Of a DNA stretch of 35,823 bases, positions 10,001-20,649 are shown piece after piece. Origin of the DNA: Irineochytrium annulatum (taxonomy: Eukaryota; Chytridiomycota; Chytridiomycetes; Chytridiales; Chytridiaceae). The notes under the pieces are model-generated. The model ran no database searches. It saw only the letters and a program-made list of their open reading frames with translations, and was not told the DNA's origin. The stretch is from assembly GCA_027600665.1 (NCBI GenBank), contig JADGJL010000167.1, positions 1 to 35,823 on the forward strand. Direction: 5' to 3'. Position numbers and translations under genes: made by a program. Numbering within the stretch: the stretch's first letter is position 1; each line of letters starts with the position of its first letter.

Positions 10001-11456
10001 CGGCCCTGGGGCGAGGTGGGTCGGTGCCGATACCAGGGGATGCGGAGGCGGATCGTGGGCCTGCGGGGTTTGGACGTCGTGGCCGTGGTGGTGGTGATGA
10101 TGTTGGTGTTGTTGCGTCTGGAAGTTGGAAGGCGGGTTCGCGCCGGCGGCTCCGTAAGCAACGTTTCTCACGATAGGCGCTTGATAGGATGACGGCTGGG
10201 AAGGGTTCCATTGTGGCTGATTCCTCGACAGCTGATTTTCATCTCCGCCACTGTGGTGGTGGCCGCTCCCGCCGCTCTCGTGCCATTGCCCTTGACTGTG
10301 CCCGCCAAAGTTTGCGTTCGCCTGGTTTGCCTTTGAGGCCTCCGAGATCGCCATCCACTTCGACATCTGAATAATCTTCTCCTGCTTCTGCTCGTGCTCC
10401 GCATGGTCTTGGGACTCCCACAGCTTCGTGAAGGACGTGTTAACCGCCCACCATCCGTTATAGAGAGCCGCCATCTGGTCCGACATTTGCCTGATAGAAG
10501 GATAATAATTAGGGCAAGGGGTTTAAGTAATAGATTAAGAATACGAACCCTTGAACAACGGTCCCATCGCTATACCGGCGCAACCGCCACGGCTTGATAT
10601 TGCCAGCAAAATGTACAATAGCAATATCTCGTTGGAACTGAACGTAGGCCGGCTGTTTGATTTTTTTTGTCAACACTATATCACAGCGGCGACGGGAGGG
10701 AAAAGACCGCGTGTACCCACCAAATAAGTGTAAACGGCCGACGGCGTCAGATTGTAGGTAAACGGCATCCGTGTGGCCTCAAAGCTTGAGTTGCCGGAGC
10801 TGGACGATGCAGACGGGAAGCCCGACCATGATGAGAAGAACGAGTTGAGCAAGCCCTGATCGGCACCGTCGAAACTAGTCGAGTCGGTAGCAGCGATCGT
10901 CAGCTGCCGGAACAATTCGGCATCGGGGCGCGCGACGAAAACTCCGGAGTTGAAGATATCGGGCCAGCCTTTCATAGAGCAAACGATTAGCGACAACATC
11001 CTAGAGGAAGGTATCGCGGTCGTAGTTTCCTCTCCCACCATACATACCAGCATCCGGCGCGGCCGCAAAGTAAGCGCCCTTGTCCAGGAACGAGAACATA
11101 TCGTCCACATTCCGGACCGCGTACGCGTCGGCATCCAAGAACGCCACCCTCTCGTACCCAACCATGACCTCTGGATCAAACACCCTGAGCTTCGTCAGCG
11201 TCTCGTTCAGGTCGGGCCGGCCGAGGAGCGCGTTCCTGTTCTCCTTGTCCCCGTCGGAGTCGGCCTTGATGAGCGACACGTAGATGACCTTGGTGAATGC
11301 CCGGTAGAGCCTGGAGATAGTCGCCTGGCTCAGAGACGGCGGGACCAGCACGATGATGTCGTGTTTGGAGCCGGCCCGCCTCAGCGAGTGGGCCAAGGTT
11401 AGGGCGCCGGCGACGTAGTCCTCATTGGTGAGGAGGGTGCAGAAGGCGTACGGCAT
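7061..11456 (-). CDS. GLG1: Glycogenin (GT8 self-glucosylating primer) with long repeat-bearing tail
   Basis: Exons 11456-11048, 10968-10721, 10652-10549 and 10490-7061; all junctions are GT-AG and in phase; 1,396 residues. The first 250 are a glycosyltransferase family 8 glycogenin domain: FCTLLTNEDYVAGALTLAHS at the start, metal-binding DAD in AFLDADAYAVRN, FNSGVFVA, FDGADQGLLN, the VYTYLPAY segment whose tyrosines (216 and 218) match the self-glucosylation region, and IVHFAGNIKPW. It uses UDP-glucose to prime glycogen. The start is the methionine of MPYAFCTLLT, where the family begins; an in-frame upstream ATG at 11573 would add 39 residues. The remaining 1,140 residues are low-complexity: a His-rich stretch, RS/GS runs, then eight clear and one degenerate copy of an acidic-basic repeat, ending GGWFGWGKRN. 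Ordinary glycogenins are about 300-700 residues. The tail, about four-fifths of the protein, is the oddity; its role is unknown, perhaps scaffolding on glycogen. Confidence 0.9.
7337..9490 (-). repeat. Coding repeat in glycogenin tail, EYEEI...GKV.SSTTTH unit, 8-9 copies
   Basis: About 26 residues per unit, pattern R-E-V-V/I-E/Q-Y-E/D-E-I/V-x-E-V/I-x-D-x2-G-K-V-V/L/I-S-S-T/K-T-T-H. Copies lie at protein residues about 588-613, 622-643, 726-751, 763-788, 812-837, 858-883, 1151-1177 and 1228-1254, with a worn copy at 1286-1305 (EVLDADGNVVSARTL). The spacing is irregular, with Ala/Ser/Thr-rich linkers, so these are dispersed homologous motifs rather than a strict tandem satellite. Each reads as two short beta strands joined by a D-x-x-G-K turn. 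I know of no named domain with this pattern. Confidence 0.85.
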
Positions 11457-12712
11457 GACTGGCGGGACAATGTCTGTCCTCGGGTCCTTTGGGGGGCAGG
11501 TCCTGGTCTCTTCGGCCCTGCTGGATGCGATGCGCAGCTTTGTGCAGGGGTTGTCGAACTGACGAACTGACAATCTGTACTCAGATCAATCGATGCGAAT
11601 GCGAATGCGGGCTTCATACAGGACAGGATAGAAAGTACCTGTTTTTTACACGTAGTCGGAGCACAGCAATAGCACGCGCGGCCAACCAGACTCCCACGAA
11701 GGGCTCGCTGGCTCCCATCCACATGCGGGCCATCTCCTCCACCGACTCCAGCTCATCACAATCACGTGCCGTTCCTCCTCCTTCGTTATTACGCGATGCC
11801 CTTCAGCTCATGGCACAATTTCATTCGTATGCTCTCTCCGTTTTCTGGGTGGTTTGCACCTGCTGCCTGAAGTCAAGGAGAAAACTAACTGTTTTCATAC
11901 CCGCATATAACTCACAAACACGGAAGGACGCCGAAATACGCCTACGGCCTTCAAGTATTTTAATGTTACCTATTAGTACCACAGCATCAGGGCCGCTTGC
12001 TGGAAAAAAAAAAAGTAGGATTTTATATTATGTTCTCGTTGCCTTTCAATCTCTGTCCAACGAGGCTTCCCTCGCCGCCACCTCACCACGCCCGCTTCAG
12101 CGCGCCGCGAGTCTCCAGGCTATGTCACCGTCTGGGCCCTCGACGCGAGCTTTGAGCGCCTCGAATGCTTAATCGACCGTCCCTACAGCGAATTTCCGAC
12201 TGCCGGCCCGACGATGGTCGCCCTTGTGCTCAATGGCCGCACGCAACGCAGCCTCCGGTTCGTTCCGCAACGTCATGCAAGACGGCGCAGGGTGAAGCGT
12301 GATCGTCGAGATCGACGAGGCGACTATCACACGGCCAACTGCAGTCCAATCCTGCCATCAACGCCGCGGGCGCCACCGGGCTGCCCTTCGACGCCATGCA
12401 GCTCGCCATGCCCTGAAGCCCTTCTGTTCAATTTCCGCTGCTACAGGCGCGAGTTTCAAAGATCCGGATGGCGGGCGGCGACAGCGAGGGTCAGCCGCGG
12501 ATCCGCTCCGATATTCCGAGACGCTATCCAGCGGATTCCCTGCCCGCCTGTGCCCCTCCGCCCCTCCGCCTCGCGCGCGCCCGGGCCGCTGGCCGCCTTC
12601 TCCCGCCCGCACGAACGTGTCCGAGCGGGGTTCCTGTCAAAAAACCTGTCATTCACCCACACGGTCCTTCACCAACCGCACCACCACCCTCCTCTGTTCA
12701 ACGAACACCGCA
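11457..12712. other. Divergent intergenic region with broken coding-like traces
   Basis: About 1.25 kb between the glycogenin start (-) and the coiled-coil gene start (+), so it should hold both promoters. Between about 12112 and 12410 short stretches on the plus strand look protein-like in different frames: YVTVWALDASFERLECLIDR, then MAARNAASGSFRNVMQ, then SNPAINAAGATGLPFDAMQL, each ending in a stop or losing frame. That could be a decayed gene or chance. I do not recognise the family. There is a short A-run at 12005-12014. Confidence 0.45.
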
Positions 12713-14747
12713 ATGGCAACAGCACCGGCGCCGACCAGGCCGTCGCCCCGGAGGCCGTCGTCGAGGCGGCACTCGGGGCGATTCGAGCAGACGAGGACGA
12801 ACGGATGTTTGGAGAATTTGAGCGAGAGGGAGAGGAACTTCACGCCTACCGGGAAGCAAGGGGCCGATGATATGCTGTTGGGCCATTTGAGGGATTTTGG
12901 GGATGATGATCGAGTTGGTGAGCATTTGACTGGAGAGAGACCATAAGCTCGTTTTTTCCTTTGGCTGACTCGGTACGTTCCTCCTCGCAGCCATGGTCGA
13001 CGCCATCTTGAGACTGGAGGCCGAGAACAAGGAATTGAAGAAGATGGAGGCAGAGATGGACTCCCTCACCAGCGATTGCGCCAATTTCCGCAACAAGTGC
13101 ATTGCCATGTCGTCGGAGGTCGAGTCGAGTCGCATGGGCATGAGCGAGCTGGAGGTCGAGGTGGAGAGCCTGAAGGAGCAGCTCAAATTGGCAAAGAACG
13201 AGTCCAAGCAGTTGGGCAAGGAGAATGCGGATTTGCGGGATAGGTTGGAGCGGGAGGCGAAGGGGACGGAGAGGTTCAGGGAGGAGTGGGTGTCGAAGGA
13301 GAGAAATTTGTTCGATCAGTTGAAGGCGCTGCGGCAGGAGAATCGGAGCGCAAAGGCGCTTAATCTGGAGCTGGAGAAACGGCTCAGCGACGCGAGCGCC
13401 GTGAGCTCCGCATCGAATTGCGACCTCGTCGCCGAGCTGAGGGAGAAGCTGAAGGACTGCGAGAGGAGGATCATTGACATGACGGTGGAGCAGGCAAAGG
13501 TACAGCCCGACTTCGCCAGCATTTGCCGTCGTCCCTTCGTCCTAACAGTTTGTCACTTGTAGTCCAACCAAACCATCCAGGGTCTCGAATCCCTCCTTCA
13601 AACCGAGCGCGACGACACTCTCCGCCTTCACCAAAAATGCGACGAGCTTGAGTCCCTCAACGCCACCCTGATGGAGGACGCAGAGTCCTACCAGATCCTC
13701 CTCGAGCAGCGCGTCTCCTCCCCTTCTATGGCGGAAAAACTCGACCCCCATTCCCTCCATGACCTTCTCGCCGCCGATGCCCCACCTTCGCGCCTCCTCC
13801 ACCGCCGCGGCTCGTCAGGATCCGACGAGAGCGACGAGTCCGATGGCAGCGCGCCGACGCGATACAACGACGACGACGACGATTCCCGCGAGTCCAACTC
13901 CCCGATGTGCGGGCCGGCGTCGCGTAGCAGGAAGGGGAGCTTGAGCATCGCCGAGGAGTTCATGCTGGCTCACCCCGTGAGCTCACTCGCCAGCGAGCTC
14001 GGCGGGGCTGTCGCCCACGACGCTGCAGAGATTGGGAGGATGCAGGATGAGATCAAGGCGCTCAACATGTTCATCTCCAAGCTCCTAGCAAAGGTTGCTT
14101 CGTCGCATCCGGATGATGAGATGCAGCCGCACATGACGAAGAAGGTTGCCGCGATGCCGACGACCGTACGACGACGGAGGTGGTATCACGTCCTCTCCTC
14201 CGCCGCGCCAGCAAAACCGGCACCGGCACCAACACCCGCACCCGTCGTGTTTGATATGATCGAGATGCCCCAAGTGTCCCCGCCGTCATCCATCCCACCA
14301 AGCCCGCGCATGGTGCCCCAACACTTACCTGCCGCAACTGCGATCGCGGACGACATGCCGGCCGTTCCAGCACCCGCGGCGGGGTTCTTCTCCAGCTTCC
14401 GTCGCATCAGCGGAGGGTGGAGAGCCCCCGCGACGGCAGCGCCGTCGGCTGAGCCGGCGGAGGGGTCGTCGCACCGCGCGTCGACCACGAGCGTGACGGG
14501 GTGTGAGGAGGTGGTGGGCACGGGGGATGAGGTTGAGGTGAAGGAAATCGAGATGGAAGCGGTGGAGGCAGAAGTCGAGGTCGAGGCCGTCGGGATTGAG
14601 ACGGAGACGGTCGTGGCAAAGGAGGTCGCGGTGAAGCCCGTCGAGTTGCTAGATGAGGAGGCGGAGAGGAAGCGGATGAGGAGGCTGTCGAACCGGAGCT
14701 GCGTGATTGTGGCGTCAGTGCTGCAGGATGGTGCTCACACGCTTTGA
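12713..14747 (+). CDS. Coiled-coil protein, function unknown
   Basis: Exons 12713-12917, 12991-13499 and 13563-14747 (632 residues), with GTGAGC/CGCAG and GTACAG/TGTAG junctions in phase. The first 68 residues are basic and Ser/Arg-rich. Residues about 70-300 form a long heptad-type coiled coil, from ILRLEAENKELKKMEAE through ELEVEVESLKEQLKLAKNE to LRLHQKCDELESLNATLMED. A disordered Asp/Ser-rich linker follows, then a second helical segment, EEFMLAHP...IGRMQDEIKALNMFISKLLA (about residues 370-420), Pro/Ala-rich sequence, and an acidic stretch of repeated Glu-Val-Glu. It resembles cytoskeletal, golgin or Sec2-like scaffold proteins only in being coiled coil, and I cannot name an orthologue. 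A consensus AATAAA at 14903 follows the stop by 155 nt. It is divergent from glycogenin, with no obvious functional tie. Confidence 0.8.
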
Positions 14748-14902
14748 GAAGACGTTGTTTCTTGCAGCGATGCTGCTTTTATTTATTCCCACATTATTAT
14801 TCTGCCACTTGCTTGCATCGCCACCCTTCGCACTGAGCCAAAAAGCATTCTATGACACCAGCCAGCATCTTTCATTGTCTGTACATCAGTCAGTTCTTAC
14901 TA

Positions 14903-14908
14903 AATAAA
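14903..14908 (+). terminator. Poly(A) signal AATAAA, coiled-coil gene
   Basis: An exact AATAAA 155 nt after the TGA at 14745-14747, in AT-rich DNA before the convergent cyclophilin gene. Its use as a polyadenylation signal is inferred from position and consensus only. Confidence 0.5.
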
Positions 14909-15084
14909 GGACATAAGTATCATTGAAATGGTTTATTGCTGATAAGCTAACTTCCTATCATACACGTGGAGTAAACGACCAAGGAACCGTTACACACGAA
15001 AGAAACACAGGACAACTAAAACAAACGATTGTGAGATTCAGTCACCGTGAAATAAAGGTAAAAGACAAACAGACGATCAAGAGA

Positions 15085-15090
15085 TTTATT
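15085..15090 (-). terminator. Poly(A) signal AATAAA, cyclophilin gene
   Basis: TTTATT on the plus strand, AATAAA on the minus strand, 88 nt beyond the cyclophilin stop. Its use is inferred from position and consensus only. Confidence 0.5.
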
Positions 15091-15177
15091 TAGGGTCACT
15101 ATATAAATCAAATTCAAAGAGATACAGGACTATAAAAACAAGTAAAAGACAAAGTACAACCATCCACCTTGAGGCTT

Positions 15178-16309
15178 TTACAGCTCCTCTGCTCCTTAAA
15201 CGTTAGAACGAAAGCCCAACGTGTGGCGACTGCAGTGAACAAACCTTTCTCTTCCTCAACGGGAAGCTCGCCCGAGTCAGCGATGACAACGGGCTCCTTC
15301 GGCTTATCGCCCGGGTTCGTCGGGCTCGACTCAATCTTCTTGACGATGTCTAGCATAGTGAGGATGTTAAAACAAAAAGGAAAGGCGCGCTTTGTGATGT
15401 AAATCAATTCTGTTTCTTACCCATGCCCTCGATGACGCGGCCGAAGACGACGTGCTTGCCATCCAACCAGGAGGTCGGGACAGTGCAGATGAAGAACTGG
15501 CTGCCGTTGGTGTCCTTGCCAGCTGAAAGATAATGCAAAGGGTGAGCAATACAATTATAAGGTACAATCTTAGGAATCCAAACCGTTAGCCATGGACAGG
15601 ACACCCTCGCCGGTATGACGGAGCTTGAAGTTCTCATCAGCGAACTTCTCGCCGTAAATGGACTTGCCGCCGCTGCCGTCCCCGCGGGTGAAGTCGCCAC
15701 CTTGGATCATGAAGTTCTTGATGACCTGGGAACAAGACAAGTATTGTATTAACACAGCGAAGTCGTGGGGAACACTCGCAACACCCCAAAGGGTAAAGAT
15801 ATGCTTACGCGGTGGAACTTCGAACCCTTGTACCCAAAACCCTTCTCGCCGGTCGCCAAAGCGCGGAAGTTCTGTCAGCGAAATTCAGGTCAGCTAACGC
15901 GCTCATTGCTATCAAAATCTGAAAAATTAAAGATTACACACCTCGGCGGTCTTTGGGACGGTCTTCCCGTAGAGGCCCATCACGATCCTGAGCGGACATT
16001 TTGCATGATGAGTATCAAGCGCGAAGGAACCCCCCAAGCCTTCAGATCCTCACCTTCCAAGCGGCTTCCCTCCAATCTCAATGTCGAAGTAGACCTGCAC
16101 GATTGACACGAAAGCATCAGTCAGTCGCGATGTCACCATGATCAAAATCGCCGAGGCCAACAACATGCGAGGTGCGAGGAATGCGCGATCTTCGCTCCAG
16201 CCAGCCAGCAATATCGAGGCTCACCCACCTTCGATGTCACGACGGGGCCCTTGGCGGCCACGACCATGATGAGGGCCAGGACGGAGAGGAGGAGGGCGAT
16301 GAACCTCAT
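15178..16309 (-). CDS. PPIB: ER-lumenal cyclophilin B-type peptidyl-prolyl isomerase
   Basis: Eight exons: 16309-16229, 16094-16054, 15987-15942, 15871-15809, 15725-15584, 15522-15421, 15349-15245 and 15188-15178, all GT-AG and in phase; 196 residues. It catalyses cis-trans isomerisation of prolyl bonds to help fold secretory proteins. A signal peptide starts [19 protein letters not shown]. The cyclophilin core follows: [40 protein letters not shown] with the catalytic Arg, [22 protein letters not shown], and [12 protein letters not shown] with the cyclosporin-binding Trp. The core ends at IADSGEL. The last exon is only 11 nt; its acceptor lies after a perfect CTAAC branch site and yields EEEKEEL then TAA, a KDEL-like retrieval signal. 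Reading through the last intron instead would give a longer, meaningless tail, so the spliced form is preferred. Divergent from the channel gene, with 311 bp between. Confidence 0.93.
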
Positions 16310-16620
16310 GTTGAGTGAAATATGACAACGATTTCAGAGTGAGAGGAAGCTTACCCAACATCGAATACACGCTATCCCCGTGCCGCGGCGGAGGCCGCGA
16401 CGCGACGGCGACGGTACTTCACGGAGCCCACCGACTTGGGACGTGGGGTCGGTCATCTTAGGTCAATAAAGGTGCATCCACGGAAATCCGCGTTGATCTT
16501 TACCATACACGGACGAGTGCCCGAGAGCCGTCCAAGGCCGCGAGATCCATCGGACGTTCTCCTCTTCCTTTTAGCCTTCTCACCGTCAGCGACAGTCGCT
16601 CCGGAAGCCCCCGGGGTGGA
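16310..16620. promoter_or_regulatory. Divergent intergenic promoter region, cyclophilin / channel
   Basis: 311 bp between the ATG of cyclophilin (-) and the ATG of the channel (+). It must contain the start regions of both, so shared control is possible. It is GC-rich in the middle and I see no clear TATA box or named operator. Confidence 0.5.
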
Positions 16621-19600
16621 ATGGACTCCGAAGCCATCGTGACGCGACTGCAGAACTTGGAGCAGCTTATCCTCAGCCAACAACAACTCTACCAGAGTTT
16701 ACATGACGACCTACGAGCGGTGGCGACCGCGGCCCAACCGGCCAACAACAGGGGGGGAGGTCAGCGCGGCGGCGTTGGAGCTCGTGGTGGCGGCGGGGTC
16801 TCGCGGGGCAACACCACGGCCTCAACGGCGGCGCCATATACCGGCTTCAATGAGCTCAGCCCACGGAACAGTGCGCACAGCATCTTCCTGGGTACGTCGG
16901 ACGCCACCCGGCGCGACAGGATCGCGAGCGTCGACTCGAGCGTGCCGCCGATGGCGAAGGTCGACGAGCGCCGAAGCTCGTCCAAGTCGGTCACGTCGCT
17001 GACCACCGCCGCGTCCCTCTCGCAGCAGCAGGCCGACGCCGCCAACCCGCTGAATCGCGCGATATCATCCGAGCAGATAACACGCTTTGTGCGGCCGCCA
17101 GCCATCACGGCCAACCTCGTCGTCCCAGACGCCAACAGCATCCAAAGGGCCTCCGTCATCGCCAAGGCGCGCGCCAGGGCGGCAATCGAGGCCAGTGCCG
17201 TCAAGGCCGCGCAGGCTGCGGCTTCAGACGACGATGGCGGCGCCTTGCTGAAGGTGGACACGAGGATTGCCCGCGGCAGGTCCGCGTCCTCCATCAGAAC
17301 CACAGCCTCGAGACTCGGTTCAGCAAAGAAGTCGGTACGGCACGGGTCACACATCACGCTCGCGCCGCCGTCACCGTCAAAGATTGAGGAAGGCGGCGCG
17401 GCGGGGCCCGGGGCGGTAACAGTTGACGTTGAGGATGAAGGCGACGCAGACGATGCGGACGACTCGACCGAGGCGCTGCAGCAGCAGCGGGCGGCCGAGG
17501 CGGCGAAGCGAGAGCAGTGGGTGCCCGTGGAGCACGGCCCGCCGCCGTGGTACGTCCACTTCTACAACGACAAGGTGCTGGTGCCGAGCTCGACGCTAGA
17601 GGATATAGCGACGCAGCTGATGAAGAAGGAGCAGCGGAGGGAGGGCGTGGGCTTCAGCATGAAGAAGCTGCCGAGCGGGTCGACCAAGAACCTCCGGGAC
17701 GTGGCGCTGGCGTCCACGCGGGTCTTCATGAAGCCGACGCTCGCGACCTTCACCGTTCACCCCGAATCCATCTTCCAGCGCGGCTGGAACACGTTTTTAT
17801 ACGCCACGTTCGTGCTCCAATGCCTCGTCCTCCCCATCGGCCTGTCGTTCTCCGAGGCGTCGCCGACCGTCCTGTACGCCACGTGGGCCCTGCTGCCGTG
17901 GTGGGTGATCGACACCGTGCTGTCGTTCAGGACGGGGACGGTGGTGGGATCACAGGTGACGATGCACCACGGCGTTATCGCGCGGCGGTACCTTGGGGGC
18001 TGGTTCGCTGCCGACGTCCTGTGTCGATTCCCCTACGCCTTTCTCATTGAAGCGCTGGTGACGGATTCGTCAATAGCGTACTACGTAAGGCTTCTCTGTC
18101 TGCTGAACTTTGGTGCAGTAGCGAAAACCGTTATCTTCGGGGAAACGTGGCTGTCGCACATGTTCAAGAACCTGCGGACCAGCCTCAACCTCAACAGCAA
18201 CGTGATGCGAACGCTTGGGATTGTTTTTATGATGGTGCTATACTGGCACTTCAGTGCTGTAAGTGCAAAACTCGTTTTGCCCAACGTCGTGACATATTAA
18301 CTCCTTTCCAAAGTGTGTTCGCAACTATACGAACGTGCTGCTGGATGAGGTTGCGATTGATAATGCTTTTGATCGATACACGATGGGTTTCTACGGTAGC
18401 GCGGCAGAGATGCTTTCGGCAGGGTATGTAATTTTTGCGCTTTTGTACGCCGAAAGGCATGATTTTAATCCCGATTTTTTGAAGTTTCGGTGCCGAACCG
18501 CCAAACTCAACAAAGACGAGATGGTTCACTATTGTGAATATGATTTTCAGCGCCGTCTTCTTGGCGCTGCTGGTCGGTAACGTGACCACTGTCATGACGG
18601 GGCTTGACAGCTCTGGACGAATGTACAAAGAGAAAATCGATGAGGTCCAACAGTACATCTCCTACAAGGACCTCGACCAAGGTTTGCGGAATCGCATCCT
18701 GTCGTACTTCGAGTACAAATACTCCAAGGGGAAGCTTTTCGACGAAGCGAAGATTTTGCAGGAGCTGAACGCCCCACTTCGAATGGTATATACATCACCG
18801 CCCACCTGTTCCCTCGAATTCAGTCTGCTAACGTTCTTCCGTCACCACAGCAAATCTCTATGCATAACTGCAAATTCCTCATTCTGAAGGTCCCCTTCTT
18901 CCGCGACGCGGGTGACGCGTTCATCTCAAGTGTCGTCACTGTTCTCAAAGTCAATCACTTTCTCGCTGGCGATGTCGTGATTGAGGAGGACACTTGCGGT
19001 GAGGAGATGTACTTCATCGCGAACGGCACCGTCGAGGTCATCACCGGGAAGGCCGTTCGAGCCAAGCTCACCCCTGGACTGTTCTTTGGAGGTCAGTGTT
19101 CACTTTCAGCGTATTCTTTGGTTGTGCGTCTTACGCTTGTTGGCACACAGAAATTGCACTCCTCTTCGGCCGCCTGAAGCGAACAGCAACAATCCGGACA
19201 ACGACGCCCTGCATTCTCTACTCCCTCTCAAAGACGGACCTCGACCTAGTCCTCCTTCGTCACCCGTCTATGGCTCTCCGCATCCGCGCCGTGGCCGAGG
19301 AGCGCCTGCACCAGCTCATCGCGCTTAAGCGAGCCGAACGCGAGTCCGGCCGCCTGAAGGAGGCCCTCGGCAAGATCGGCGGGCTTATGGGGCCGACGCT
19401 ACCAGGCGAAGGGATGTCCCCCCTGCACGGGCCCGATGGGAATGCGCGGTCGAACGGTAGCGTTGCGGACGCGCGGTGGAGCGCCGACAGCATCGTCGAT
19501 CCCGTACCTGGCGGTGCCACCTTACCGGCGTTGCCGGCGTCATCGGCATTGACCGAAGATCGCGCCGCGGCGGCAGTGATGGTATACCGGGAGGTTCAGC

Positions 19601-19890
19601 GCAGTCTTGCGCATGTCAAAAGCAGCGGGTACGCGGGCGGGGCCGTGACGGACTCGGACGAGGGGTTGGGTCGGCTCCTGCAGGCGTCGAACAACGCGGC
19701 GGCGCAGACACCTGGTGCCATTGACTCCCTGCTGGATCAGGAGGATATGGAGGCCGAGGATGTTGGATGGGATCAGAGCACGATGCTGCTGGATGAGAGG
19801 GACGTCGTGGAGCGGAGGGAGGTGGAGGTGAGGCATTCGCTGACGACGTTGACTGTGCCGGGTACGAGGGGCAGGATGCCGACCGCGTAA
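16621..19890 (+). CDS. HCN/CNG-like cyclic-nucleotide-gated cation channel
   Basis: Exons 16621-18258, 18314-18423, 18485-18785, 18851-19091 and 19151-19890, all GT-AG and in phase; 1,009 residues. After about 365 disordered residues comes an HCN-type pre-S1 segment (PTLATFTVHPESIFQRGWN), S1 to S6 (about 388-620), the C-linker (DSSGRMYKEKIDEVQQYIS, then KILQELNAPLRM) and a cyclic-nucleotide-binding domain (about 695-810) with FGEIALLFGRLKRTATI. There Glu764 and Arg774 are the residues that hold the cyclic nucleotide ribose and phosphate in the family. The filter, split by an intron, reads SAGFGAEPP, near the HCN CIGYGAQAP. The S4 segment, YYVRLLCLLNFGAVAKTVIF, has only one Arg and one Lys where HCN channels have a ladder. 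It should be a plasma or ciliary membrane channel gated by cAMP or cGMP; flagellar zoospores are a natural place for it (inference). The C-terminus after 840 is disordered. Confidence 0.92.
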
Positions 19891-20649
19891 AACGCCTGTT
19901 GGAAGCGAGATGCGGGAACGTGGTGTTTGTGCGAATGGGATGTTGGCCTTATGGCCTCCATGTTCGATTTATATGCTTATATATATGTTTCATGAAATAC
20001 ATTTATCGGATTGTCCTCCTATTCATCATTTGTGTTCCTTGGTGCCGCCGTAACAAGTGACCGCATTTGCAAATCATATGTAAGTTGCCGCCTTGTGCTT
20101 TCCAGTGCCATTACCATGTATTCTGGCGCATATAATAGGAAACATAAAATTACGGCGCAACGCTTTACGCGCTTGTAAAGCATTGCAGGCATCGGAAAGC
20201 AACTAGACTGCTTAGCTATCACCGTAATATCTGCCGCAAGGCGCATTAACAACATTGAAAACCGACTTTATTGTTTATTACAATAAAACCCAGCCGTCAA
20301 GGCGAGGAGTAGAAGAGACACATATTAGTGAGTATCATAATGAGGTCAACAACGGTAAAAAACGAGCCAAAAAGCTTCAGCAAAGCGAGGACAGCGAACC
20401 AAAAAAAGTATGGGGATAAAGAGGGCAGAGGAAATGTCCACATCGTTTATCCACCAAGAAACAAAGAAAACAACCATCTATATCGAACGCAAAAGTGTCC
20501 TTCACCATCCCAGATTTCACACTGAAAAATTGGGAGGAGAGTAAAAAAAAGCGCGGTCGAGTTAAAGGGCGAGAGTAACCGAATGCTTGGGTTGGAGAGT
20601 GAAAAGGATAGATTTTCCAAGACTGTGCCAAATCCACCACCTCTTGCCC
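19891..20649. other. Convergent 3' intergenic region
   Basis: About 760 bp, AT-rich, between the stops of the channel (+) and the lipase (-). It includes AATAAA at about 20282 on the plus strand and several TTTATT for the minus strand. Only short ORFs without motifs are present. Confidence 0.65.

Larger units (their letters stand above)
14748..15177. other. Convergent 3' intergenic region
   Basis: About 430 AT-rich bp between the stop codons of the coiled-coil gene (+) and cyclophilin (-). It contains poly(A) signals for both strands and no gene that I can see. Confidence 0.7.

Noticed and set aside
11489..12172. 227-codon plus frame over the glycogenin 5' region
   Set aside because: It is Ser/Arg-rich without domain or splice context and partly antisense to the GT8 5' end.
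12299..12712. Upstream extension of the coiled-coil gene frame (to 12299)
   Set aside because: The extension is Arg/Ala-rich low-complexity sequence without family support; the ATG at 12713 is a simpler start.
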